Assembly (NCBI GenBank): GCA_900545135.1
Contig: UQXL01000025.1
Location: 1-40,167 of the forward strand
DNA from: an uncultured Eubacteriales bacterium
GTDB taxonomy: Bacteria > Bacillota > Clostridia > Peptostreptococcales > Anaerovoracaceae
Reading direction: 5' to 3'
Length of the DNA stretch: 40,167 nt
Shown here: positions 13,657-21,074 of the stretch, in pieces
Position numbering within the stretch: the first letter of the stretch is position 1
Layout: the number at the start of each line of letters is the position of its first letter
Made by a program: the position numbers and the translations under genes
The notes under the pieces: model-generated
Told to the model about the DNA's origin: nothing
The model's database searches: none
What the model saw: only the letters and a program-made list of their open reading frames with translations

Positions 13657-15198
13657 CTATTTTAGGTGTACTGTTTTTCCTTTGGCTATAGTTTCAGCAA
13701 CTTTTATGTCGCACAGTTCTGGCACAGGCACTTCAAAAGGATTTGTCTCCAGAATGACTATGTCGGCGTCCATTCCCGGCTTGAGCATGCCTTTGCGGTT
13801 CTCCATAAAGCCGAGCTTGGCCGCGTTGACAGTGAACATTTCCAAGGCTTCATAGAGGCTTATCCTTTCAGATTCAACAGGGTGCTGGAGACATATCATC
13901 GCTGAACGGAGCGGATCCATGGCGGTGACGCTGTAATCCGAACCGCCGCCGACCAATATGCCTGCGTCCAGAATGGAGCGGTAAGGACTGCACCTTTCAA
14001 CTCTGTCTCCGATAAAACAGCGGTAGCCCTCCATGTCCATGCCCTCGCAGACCTCTATCAACAGAGGCTGCATACCGAGCGCTACGCCGAGGCTGGCCGC
14101 CTTGGCTATGGAAGCTTTTTTAGGCATTTCAAAGTGCTCTATCCTATGCCTGTGGTCTTTTCTCGGATATGCGGAAAGCAGCCTTTCATAGACTTCGAGA
14201 GCTATAATTATGCCGTTATCGCCGATGGCGTGACAAGAAAGCTGCATTCCTGCTCTGTGAGGCCCCTCGAAAAACCTGTAAAGCTCGTCGGCAGACTGAA
14301 AGAGCATGCCGAACCTGTCGGGATAACCCTCGTAAGGCTCGACCACAGAGCCTGTGTATCCGTCGAAGGCGCCGTCGGCAAAAGCACAGACGCAGGTGAT
14401 GTCCCGCAGTTCTTTGTCTTCCATGAGGCGCGTGACGTTTTCCGCGTCATCACAGCTTTTGGTTCTGAGCATAGGCTTTGTCTCGGTTTTGAATTCATCG
14501 CTGTGATCTCTGAAAAGCCTCAGCGTTTTATAGTAGTCTTTTGTGTAAACAGTCGTTATACCGTTGGAAACGGCGTAGTCGTCTATGCTGTGGTATCCCT
14601 CAAGCAGTTCCTCGTCGGAAAAGAGGTCTATCAGGTTGTCCGCGACTTCCATGAAAGCCGGGTCGGTCACAAATCCTGTCGGCTTGCCGTCAGCGTCAGT
14701 TTCGATGCCGTCTATGGCAGGGTCAAGGTTCATGATTTCGATTCCCATGCGGTTGAAAGCGAACGGGTGAGTATCGTTGTGGTAAAGCATGACAGGGTGC
14801 TCGGTGGAGACGCTGTCCAGCTCTTCTCTCGTAGGAAATCTTTTTTCCGCGATATTCTTATCTTGAAACTTTGTGGCGAAGACCCATTTACCCTTTTCGA
14901 CGCTGCTGGCGTATTCTCTCATGCGGGCTAAGAGGTCTTCGATGTCTTTCACGTCTGAAACGTCCACACCTTTCATGAACGGGCCGGAGGGAACAGCGTG
15001 AACATGGGTGTCTATGAATCCGGGAAACACGGCCTTATCACCACACTCAACGACGCGGTCGGCTGCTTTTACAGTATTAGAGTCAAGGCCTTTGCGGCTG
15101 CCCACATAGACGATCTTGCCGTCTTCTATACCCAAGGCTTCCGCGTAAGGCTTTTCCCTGTCCATAGTATATATTTTTCCGTATATAACAGTATCCAT
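13657..15198 (-). CDS. YtcJ-type metal-dependent amidohydrolase
   Basis: A 513-residue member of the amidohydrolase superfamily, YtcJ/LAF3 subgroup. It has an N-terminal beta-sandwich start (YGKIYTMDREKPYAEALGIE), the metal motif FPGFIDTHVHAVPSG at about 58-72, later metal His residues in LSCHAIGDNG and HRIEHFEMP, and the catalytic Asp in VGGGSDYSVTAMDPL. C-terminal KPGMDADIVILETNPFEV is typical. The subgroup hydrolyses amides such as N-acyl or formamide compounds; the natural substrate is unknown. AAAGGA precedes the ATG at 15198. It is the last gene of a probable operon with a GPH symporter and a HisD-like dehydrogenase, which suggests uptake and breakdown of a small amide-bearing alcohol (inference). 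Confidence 0.88.
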   Translation of the reverse strand: MDTVIYGKIYTMDREKPYAEALGIEDGKIVYVGSRKGLDSNTVKAADRVVECGDKAVFPGFIDTHVHAVPSGPFMKGVDVSDVKDIEDLLARMREYASSVEKGKWVFATKFQDKNIAEKRFPTREELDSVSTEHPVMLYHNDTHPFAFNRMGIEIMNLDPAIDGIETDADGKPTGFVTDPAFMEVADNLIDLFSDEELLEGYHSIDDYAVSNGITTVYTKDYYKTLRLFRDHSDEFKTETKPMLRTKSCDDAENVTRLMEDKELRDITCVCAFADGAFDGYTGSVVEPYEGYPDRFGMLFQSADELYRFFEGPHRAGMQLSCHAIGDNGIIIALEVYERLLSAYPRKDHRHRIEHFEMPKKASIAKAASLGVALGMQPLLIEVCEGMDMEGYRCFIGDRVERCSPYRSILDAGILVGGGSDYSVTAMDPLRSAMICLQHPVESERISLYEALEMFTVNAAKLGFMENRKGMLKPGMDADIVILETNPFEVPVPELCDIKVAETIAKGKTVHLK

Positions 15199-15385
15199 TT
15201 GATATATCCTTTCTGAATTTCAGCATAGATTTGCCTGCGAGCCCGGTCTGCGGGCTCGGTCTGCGGGCTCGGTCTGCGGGCTCGGTCTGCGGGCTCGGTC
15301 TGAAGATCCGGTTTCAGGTCAAGCCGCAGACCAGCAGGTCAGACCATAAAACAGTCTGCAAGTCAGACCGCAAGCTATGCTCAAT
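15199..15385 (-). other. Intergenic gap within the operon, with a 13-nt minisatellite
   Basis: It contains the tandem repeat at 15244-15302 and, beyond it, scattered GCAGACC/GGTCTGC fragments in both orientations. No gene and no convincing promoter are seen; the two flanking genes probably remain co-transcribed. Confidence 0.5.
15244..15302. repeat. 4.5 perfect tandem copies of a 13-nt repeat
   Basis: CGGTCTGCGGGCT is repeated at 15244, 15257, 15270 and 15283, with a partial copy at 15296. Perfect identity implies recent slippage and likely length variation between strains. Confidence 0.9.
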
Positions 15386-16828
15386 TTACATGACCTTATT
15401 AAGTATTTCCTCGTCGTAATCACCGCCGCCTTTTTTCGCGTGATATAGATCCACAAGCTTGTTGTAGGTTTTCTTGGTCAGAGGATATCTCATGGCGACG
15501 AAGAATCCGATGAGAAGCACCAGCGACGGAGCAATTCCGTAAAGAACTCTGATAGAATCAATGGTAGAAGCGCTCTGGGTTGTCACTTCAGATGAGAAGC
15601 CGATAATCTGAAGACCCACTCCGACTATGAGAGAACCGAGAGAATTTCCCACCTTCATGAAAAGTCCTATGAGTGAAGTGTACAGGCCGTCAGGCTTGTC
15701 GCCGGTCTTGATCTGCTCTATTATGGCCGTATCGTAAGACATGGCATAGATCATGGTCCAGTATGAGGAATTGCCAAGAGCATAGAGCAGAATGCTTACG
15801 TACATGGTTACATCGCTGATAGGGAATATCATGACTACCAGATAAGCCAGCATGTACAGAATTATGCCGCCTGCCATTACTGTTTTCTTCTCGGTTTTCT
15901 GGGAAACGAAGCCGGCAACCAGCACAGCCAGAATGACCAGTATTCCCTGAACAAAATATATTCCCGACGTTTTGGCGTCGCTGTATTCATAGACGTATGT
16001 AAACACATATATCAAAAGGCCGGAACCTAAAGTGACGACTACGTTGACCGCGAAAGTTATGATGAGAAGCTGACGCAGAGGACGGTTCTGGAAAGCGTGC
16101 TTGGCATTGCCCCAGAATTCCCTGAGAAGCTGGCCGCTGCCCTTTTTCTCCTGCACGGTTTCCGCGCTGAGATTCGGGTTGGCCGGCTCCCTGTCCTTGA
16201 TAACGTAACAGCACGTGTTATAGGCCAGTATTATGAGCAGACCGTAAGTCAGTCCCATTCCAATCCAGCCGGCGTTGGTACTGCCGAAAAGATTTGTGTA
16301 AAAATCCACGATGACCAGAGTGCCGCTGGTAGCTATCAGAGTTCCCACGCCCATAAGAGAAGCGGCATAAGTCCTCAGCTTTGTCCTTTCGTCAAAGTCC
16401 TCGGTGAGCTCGGAGCCCAGGGAGATGTGCGGAATTACGCATGAAGTCAGGCTTACCCAGTAGAAAGCGTTCATCAAAATGAAGTATATCACTTTGAATG
16501 TCTGGGACATTTCAATGTTGGTGAACAGCAAGGTTACAGAGGCACACATCAACACGGAACCTGTCCTTATGAAAGGGCGTCTTCTTCCCTTAGGATTCTT
16601 CGTTCTGTCGGACCAGAGACCTATCATAGGGTCAGTAACGGCGTCCCACAATACGGCCACCATTGAGATGACTCCGGCTATCGCCGGCTGTATGCCTGCT
16701 ATGGTAGTAAGAAAGAAGCTGAAGAAAGAGAAGAATACGTTGTATCCTATTCCCTCGCCTATGGCGCCGATTCCATATCCTATGGCGGTGCCGTTTTTGA
16801 GTTTTTCCATATTAGTTTGATTTTCCAT
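15386..16828 (-). CDS. GPH-family (MelB-like) cation symporter
   Basis: A 480-residue, 12-helix member of the glycoside-pentoside-hexuronide:cation symporter family within the major facilitator superfamily. The hallmark is AVLWDAVTDPMIGLWSDRTK with NPKGRRRPFIRTGSV directly after (about 57-92): an Asp pair for cation coupling and the loop 2-3 basic motif. A second family feature is the internal cytoplasmic loop followed by AKHAFQNRPLRQLLI. Members usually carry sugars or glucuronides, but many clostridial ones sit beside amino-acid or amide catabolic genes. GGAGAG precedes the ATG at 16828. It lies between a HisD-like dehydrogenase and an amidohydrolase in one operon. Confidence 0.9.
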   Translation of the reverse strand: MENQTNMEKLKNGTAIGYGIGAIGEGIGYNVFFSFFSFFLTTIAGIQPAIAGVISMVAVLWDAVTDPMIGLWSDRTKNPKGRRRPFIRTGSVLMCASVTLLFTNIEMSQTFKVIYFILMNAFYWVSLTSCVIPHISLGSELTEDFDERTKLRTYAASLMGVGTLIATSGTLVIVDFYTNLFGSTNAGWIGMGLTYGLLIILAYNTCCYVIKDREPANPNLSAETVQEKKGSGQLLREFWGNAKHAFQNRPLRQLLIITFAVNVVVTLGSGLLIYVFTYVYEYSDAKTSGIYFVQGILVILAVLVAGFVSQKTEKKTVMAGGIILYMLAYLVVMIFPISDVTMYVSILLYALGNSSYWTMIYAMSYDTAIIEQIKTGDKPDGLYTSLIGLFMKVGNSLGSLIVGVGLQIIGFSSEVTTQSASTIDSIRVLYGIAPSLVLLIGFFVAMRYPLTKKTYNKLVDLYHAKKGGGDYDEEILNKVM

Positions 16829-16903
16829 GATGTCTCTCCTATATAGTGTTTGTATGGCAGACCGGGATTGTTCAAACTCCCCGGCTTTTTTATTTTATAT
16901 GTC

Positions 16904-18199
16904 TTATCGATCCTGCATCTTTTCAATGCGTATTTCAGCGGCTCTGGCATGCCCGACAAGGCCTTCGCCCCTCGCCAGATTTGAGACGAGAGGAGCTATA
17001 TTCGACATGGCCGCTTTGTCCATCTGCTGGTATGTGCAGACTTTGAGGAAAGTGCCTACCCAGACTCCGCCGGTATACTTGGCCGCGCCCAGAGTAGGCA
17101 GCGTATGGTTCGTACCGGAGGCGTAGTCTCCGAACACTTCCGCGGTGTTTCCTCCGATGAACAGAGAACCGTAGTTTCCGAGACTCTCTGCGACAGCCGT
17201 TTCCTTGTCCTTTGAAACATTTACTTCCAGGTGCTCAGGAGCGTATTGGTTGGCGTAAGCTACGGCGTCCTCCAGGCTGCCGGCCAGAAGTATTTCTCCG
17301 AAATCCTGCCATGAGCGGGAAGCTATTTCCTTTGTAGGAAGAAACTCCAGCTGTCTGGTCACCGCTTTTAGTACGGCGTTTCCGAACTCTTCATCGGTGG
17401 TAACCAGCAGACCTTTTGCCTCTCTGTCATGCTCCGACTGAGCCAGCAGATCTGCTGCCACGATTTCCGCGTCGCCTGAGCCGTCAGAGATTATGAGAAC
17501 TTCGCTGGGGCCGGCAAGAAAATCTATGCCTACTTTTCCGTAGCATTGGCGTTTGGCCTCTGTGACAAAACTGTTTCCCGGTCCTACGATCATACTTACG
17601 GGAGCGATCTGCTCTGTGCCGTATGAGAAAGCGGCTACGGCCTGCGCTCCGCCCAAAGCATATATTTCATCTACGCCGGCGATATCCATGGCGACTAAAG
17701 TTTTAGGATGTATTCTGTCCGTGCCTTTCATTACCGGCGAGCAGGCTGCTACACGCTTGACTCCGGCTGTTTTGGCTGGAATTCCCAGCATCAGAGCTGT
17801 GGAATAGAGAGGATAACCTCCGCCGGGAACGTAACAGCAGCAGGAGTCGACGGGAATCACCCTGTGACCCAGTTTAAGACCGGGTATAGGTGAGAAATCT
17901 CGCAGAGGACTCATTGTCTGTTTCTGCGCCCGGGCAAAAACTTCGATGTTTTTTGCCGCACGCCTGATGTCGTCTATTTCCTGCTCAGTCACATCCTTGT
18001 ATGCCGATTCTATTTCATCGCGTGAAACCCTCAGCTGCTGCCTTTGGCATAAGTCAAAATTCTTGTTGTATTCCAACAGAGCCTCGTCCCCGCGCTCTAT
18101 TACATTTGAAATGATTTCAGATACTGAAAGCCGCAGATGGTTTTTATCGGCTTCTGTACGCTGCTTTGCTTCTTTGATTGTTTTTATTATTCCTGACAC
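16904..18199 (-). CDS. HisD-family zinc-dependent alcohol dehydrogenase (histidinol-dehydrogenase-like)
   Basis: A 431-residue member of the histidinol dehydrogenase family, which oxidises an alcohol to a carboxylate in two NAD-dependent steps. Family residues present are the zinc ligands in LLAQSEHD, GDYASGTNH and EGLVGHARAAE, and the catalytic pair in YAPEHLEV. There are no other his genes in the window. The C-terminal third (KYTGGVWVGTFLKVCTYQQM) resembles, as far as I recall, the catabolic HisD-like group such as sulfopropanediol dehydrogenase HpsN rather than biosynthetic HisD; this needs a tree. The frame opens at 18226, but AGGAGG sits 7 bases before GTG 18199, which is the probable start. 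It is first in an operon with a GPH symporter and amidohydrolase, under a MerR-type promoter. Confidence 0.82.
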   Translation of the reverse strand: MSGIIKTIKEAKQRTEADKNHLRLSVSEIISNVIERGDEALLEYNKNFDLCQRQQLRVSRDEIESAYKDVTEQEIDDIRRAAKNIEVFARAQKQTMSPLRDFSPIPGLKLGHRVIPVDSCCCYVPGGGYPLYSTALMLGIPAKTAGVKRVAACSPVMKGTDRIHPKTLVAMDIAGVDEIYALGGAQAVAAFSYGTEQIAPVSMIVGPGNSFVTEAKRQCYGKVGIDFLAGPSEVLIISDGSGDAEIVAADLLAQSEHDREAKGLLVTTDEEFGNAVLKAVTRQLEFLPTKEIASRSWQDFGEILLAGSLEDAVAYANQYAPEHLEVNVSKDKETAVAESLGNYGSLFIGGNTAEVFGDYASGTNHTLPTLGAAKYTGGVWVGTFLKVCTYQQMDKAAMSNIAPLVSNLARGEGLVGHARAAEIRIEKMQDR

Positions 18200-18233
18200 A
18201 GAATTGCCTCCTGTCTTTTTTATCATGTTTTAC

Positions 18234-18264
18234 ATTCTAAATTCTCCAGTATACTCGATGTCAA
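18234..18264 (-). promoter_or_regulatory. MerR-type promoter (19-bp spacer with central palindrome) of the HisD-like operon
   Basis: Minus strand: TTGACA (18259-18264) and TAGAAT (18234-18239) are 19 bp apart, too far for normal sigma-A use. The spacer carries AGTATACT (perfect 8-bp palindrome), extendable to TC-G-AGTATACT-G-GA. MerR-family activators bind such a dyad and twist the DNA to align the two boxes. The divergent neighbour at 18468 is a MerR-type regulator. Confidence 0.75.
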
Positions 18265-18295
18265 CACCGCTTTTTAACTTTATTGCGATAAAGTC

Positions 18296-18324
18296 TTGAG
18301 TTAACTCCAGATTTGTGATAATAT
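18296..18324 (+). promoter_or_regulatory. Promoter of the MerR-type regulator gene
   Basis: TTGAGT (18296-18301), a 17-base spacer, and TAATAT (18319-18324). Its start near 18331 leaves a leader of about 137 nt with short repeated GGATAG-type segments. It is back-to-back with the operon promoter; the two -35 boxes are 31 bp apart, so one bound protein could affect both. Confidence 0.6.
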
Positions 18325-18467
18325 ATGTATGAATATGTATGAAGAGGTCTGCATGAGTGCGGTGCGAACCTTTGAAGAGGCCGTCGGATAGTGCTGGACA
18401 GCGTTGCCAGGCATAGGATAGCGCCGGGCGCCGTCATGGTGTCGCCGGGACAGGAGGTATACTTGAC

Positions 18468-19709
18468 GTGAGAATAGGAGAAGTTTCAAAATTATATGAT
18501 ATTTCTGTAGATAATCTTTATTACTACATCAATTATGGCCTGCTTGTGCCAAAAAAGCCTAAAGGCCAATACAACTTCGACCGTCAGACCCTCGAGGATC
18601 TGGAACTTATACTTGAACTCAAAGATATGAAATTTTCCCTCAAGGAAATACATGAAGTTCTTTCTCTGTATAGAATTTCTTCGCTGGCAGCAGTGAAAGA
18701 CGTGGAAGATCTGAAGACGCTCTACAGTAAAAAAATGAACCAGATGGAAGAAGAAATGAGGGGGATTGAAAAGAACATAGAAAAGATACAGACCAAGATA
18801 ATTCAGCTGGACGACATGCTGCCCAAAGAAAAAGCCAATTCCGGACTTCCCCTCAGCATGCTGGACATTTTGTGCTGTCCTGTATGCGGCAAGTCCTTTT
18901 CACTGGAAAATGTGAGTATGAATTCGAGATATATATTTGAGGGCCGCCTGTCATGCGACTGTGGATATACGGCTTCAGTGGAAAATGGAATACTCCTTAC
19001 TCCCAACAAAAATACAGACGTATACGATACGCCCGATTTGGAAAGGAAAATGTATAAAGACCTGCCGCCGTCCCTTATCAGTCTTTTCCAACATTCATAC
19101 AACTGGATGATAGACAAGCTGAGCCAGATGGATCTGGCAGGGAAAGTGGTGATGGAGACATACATCAATGCCTGGTTTTTCATACACAATCACCAGCAGT
19201 ATCTGGATCCCATAGGGAAATACATAATAGTGGACAAATACCCGGAAATGCTGTCGATGTACAAAAAGCTGATGGAGCAGCAGGGCTTCGGCCTCGATAT
19301 ACTGTTTATAGCCGACAGCAGCACAAGGCTGCCGCTGAAGCCGGGGAGCGTAGATGTGAATATAGACTATTTCGCAGTCAACGAACATAATTTTTATCAC
19401 GAGACATTCCTGTTCGACGAATTGGAGCCGTATATGAAAGACGACGCCAAAATGCTGGGAACGTATTTTTACTTCACCGGCGGAAAGAAATCCATGAAGA
19501 ATCTGCTCAGCGAGTACCCTACTTGCTCGGCGCACAATTTCAGCCTGCCGTATTTCCTTTCCCACATGAAGGATAAGATTGTCGACCAGGAGGACTGCGG
19601 CTTCACCACCAGTTCGGGAGCCAACATAGGCTTCAGCTTCCACAGTGAGGGGGAGAAGATGTATCTCCACTCTTATCTTGCAGAAAACAAACCGCCGCTC
19701 TGCGAATGA
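18468..19709 (+). CDS. MerR-family regulator with zinc ribbon and methyltransferase-like C-terminal domain
   Basis: A 413-residue protein. Residues 1-70 are a MerR winged helix: MRIGEVSKLYDISVDNLYYY, then FSLKEIHEVL. Residues about 72-118 form the long dimerising coiled coil. A zinc ribbon follows at about 134-170, with C137-X2-C140 and C163-X-C165 (LCCPVCGKSF ... LSCDCGYTAS), like the N-terminal ribbon of RlmA-type methyltransferases. Residues about 225-340 look like a class I methyltransferase core: KVVMETYINAW in place of motif I, IIVDKYPEML (motif II acid D256), and SVDVNIDYF (motif IV position). The glycine-rich SAM loop is missing, so it is probably a ligand-sensing pseudoenzyme. Start: GTG 18468 with AGGAGG about 10 bases upstream. 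It is divergent from its presumed target operon. Confidence 0.83.
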   Translation: MRIGEVSKLYDISVDNLYYYINYGLLVPKKPKGQYNFDRQTLEDLELILELKDMKFSLKEIHEVLSLYRISSLAAVKDVEDLKTLYSKKMNQMEEEMRGIEKNIEKIQTKIIQLDDMLPKEKANSGLPLSMLDILCCPVCGKSFSLENVSMNSRYIFEGRLSCDCGYTASVENGILLTPNKNTDVYDTPDLERKMYKDLPPSLISLFQHSYNWMIDKLSQMDLAGKVVMETYINAWFFIHNHQQYLDPIGKYIIVDKYPEMLSMYKKLMEQQGFGLDILFIADSSTRLPLKPGSVDVNIDYFAVNEHNFYHETFLFDELEPYMKDDAKMLGTYFYFTGGKKSMKNLLSEYPTCSAHNFSLPYFLSHMKDKIVDQEDCGFTTSSGANIGFSFHSEGEKMYLHSYLAENKPPLCE

Positions 19710-19764
19710 TCGTTCAAGATAGACACGGGATGAACGTCGATCTGCTTTGCGGCGGCCTCTTTAT
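19692..19764 (+). terminator. Possible terminator overlapping the end of the regulator gene
   Basis: CCGCCGC (19692-19698, inside the last codons) pairs with GCGGCGG (19749-19755). An inner GATCGTTCA/TGAACGTCGATC helix is possible, and CCTCTTTATTT follows. The T-run is interrupted. Confidence 0.4.
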
Positions 19765-19813
19765 TTACAGGTACAGGCGCGTCCGGTATGGTCTGGAGTG
19801 CGCTCAGTATGGT

Positions 19814-20836
19814 CTAAAGGGCGTTCAGGATAGCGTCGATTTCTTCTTCTTTGCTGCCCCAGTTGATTATCAGCCTTATTACCGAGCTGCTTTCATCGTA
19901 AGGCGCCCATGTGTAGAAGAAGAAGTCTTTTTCAAGTTCAGCGATCTTATCGTTGGGAACTATGACGAATACTTGGTTTGTCTGATGCGGCAGCCAAAGC
20001 TTGTATCCCTTTTCCTCAACTCCCTTGGCCAGCTTGATGGCCAGCTGATTTTCATGGCGGGCCAGCTGATAATATAGGGAATCTTCTCCGCCCTCAAGCA
20101 GAGCCTTGAGCTGAACGGCGATGAGTCTGCCTTTGGCCAGCAGAGCGCAGGCTCTCTTGACCATGTAGCGGAAATGATCGTTGATTTTATCATCCATAAT
20201 TATGAGCGCTTCTCCGAAGAGGGCGCCGAGCTTTGTTCCTCCGATGTAGAAAGCGTCGGTTAGGTCGGCCATGTCCTTGAGGGTGACGTCGTTTCCAGGC
20301 CAGGTAAGAGCTGTACCGAGGCGCGCGCCGTCTGCGTACAGGTAGAGATCGTGCTCTCTGCAGCAGTCGTGAAGCGCCTTGAGTTCGGCCTTCGTATATA
20401 CCCCGCCGTTTTCCGTCGGATGAGTTATGTATACCATCTTAGGGATAACGGTGTGTTCGTCTTCATGATGAAGAAGGACTTTTTCAATGTCAGCAGGGCG
20501 AAGCTTGCCGTCTTCTGTAGGAGCTGCGAAGACTCTGTGTCCTGTGGCTTCTACAGAACCTGTCTCATGGACGTATATATGTCCGGAGTCTGCTGAAATA
20601 ACTCCCTCGAAAGGTCTCAGCGCGGCGGCGATTGTGACGGTGTTGGTAGGCGTACCGCCGACCATAAAGTGGACATGAGCGTCGGGCTTACCTATCATTT
20701 CTCTTATCATATCGGCAGTTTCAAAGGAATATTTATCCTCCGCGTAGCCGTCAGTATGCTCCATATTGGTGTCGATAAGCGCCTGCATAACTTTCGGGTG
20801 CGCGCCTAAACTGTAATCGCTTCTGAAATAAATCAT
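19814..20836 (-). CDS. Threonine aldolase / beta-eliminating lyase family PLP enzyme
   Basis: A 340-residue fold-type I PLP enzyme of the low-specificity threonine aldolase group. It has FRSDYSLGAHPKVMQALIDT at the N-terminus, GGTPTNTVTIAAALRPFEGV (cofactor phosphate region), the His stacking region ADSGHIYVHETGSVEATGH, YLYADGARLGTAL (the Asp that pairs with the pyridine N), and the Schiff-base lysine in FYIGGTKLGALFGEAL. The expected reaction is cleavage of L-threonine or L-allo-threonine to glycine and acetaldehyde; other beta-hydroxy amino acids are possible. The frame opens at TTG 20845, but the ATG at 20836 has AAGGAGG 10 bases upstream. It is monocistronic with its own promoter. Confidence 0.88.
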   Translation of the reverse strand: MIYFRSDYSLGAHPKVMQALIDTNMEHTDGYAEDKYSFETADMIREMIGKPDAHVHFMVGGTPTNTVTIAAALRPFEGVISADSGHIYVHETGSVEATGHRVFAAPTEDGKLRPADIEKVLLHHEDEHTVIPKMVYITHPTENGGVYTKAELKALHDCCREHDLYLYADGARLGTALTWPGNDVTLKDMADLTDAFYIGGTKLGALFGEALIIMDDKINDHFRYMVKRACALLAKGRLIAVQLKALLEGGEDSLYYQLARHENQLAIKLAKGVEEKGYKLWLPHQTNQVFVIVPNDKIAELEKDFFFYTWAPYDESSSVIRLIINWGSKEEEIDAILNAL

Positions 20837-20875
20837 TTCTTGCAAACCTCCTTAAGGGAATTATTCTATAAGATG

Positions 20876-20904
20876 ATTATATTGCACAATCTGAAGATTT
20901 GCAA
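20876..20904 (-). promoter_or_regulatory. Promoter of the threonine-aldolase-family gene
   Basis: Minus strand: TTGCAA (20899-20904), a 17-base spacer, and TATAAT (20876-20881), giving a start near 20869. Confidence 0.65.
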
Positions 20905-21074
20905 TTAGATATGTTGGGTAAAGCCCAAAAATAACAGAACAGGAGTTTGACAAATCATGCAATCGTGATAAAGTATAATTAGACTGGATTCTTCGGAAAA
21001 ATCACAGATAAAGAGGAGTTTCCCAGCGGAGACAGAAAAAATATTATGCTTTTAAAGACAGAGGTGGACTGGGT

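Noticed and set aside
14134..14931. Plus-strand 265-codon frame
   Set aside because: It lies wholly antisense to the amidohydrolase gene, whose metal-binding motifs are intact. No ribosome binding site.
16862..16891. Terminator between the HisD-like and GPH genes
   Set aside because: The CCGGG/CCCGG stem is only 5 bp and its T-run is on the plus strand, opposite to the operon, so it should not stop the operon transcript.
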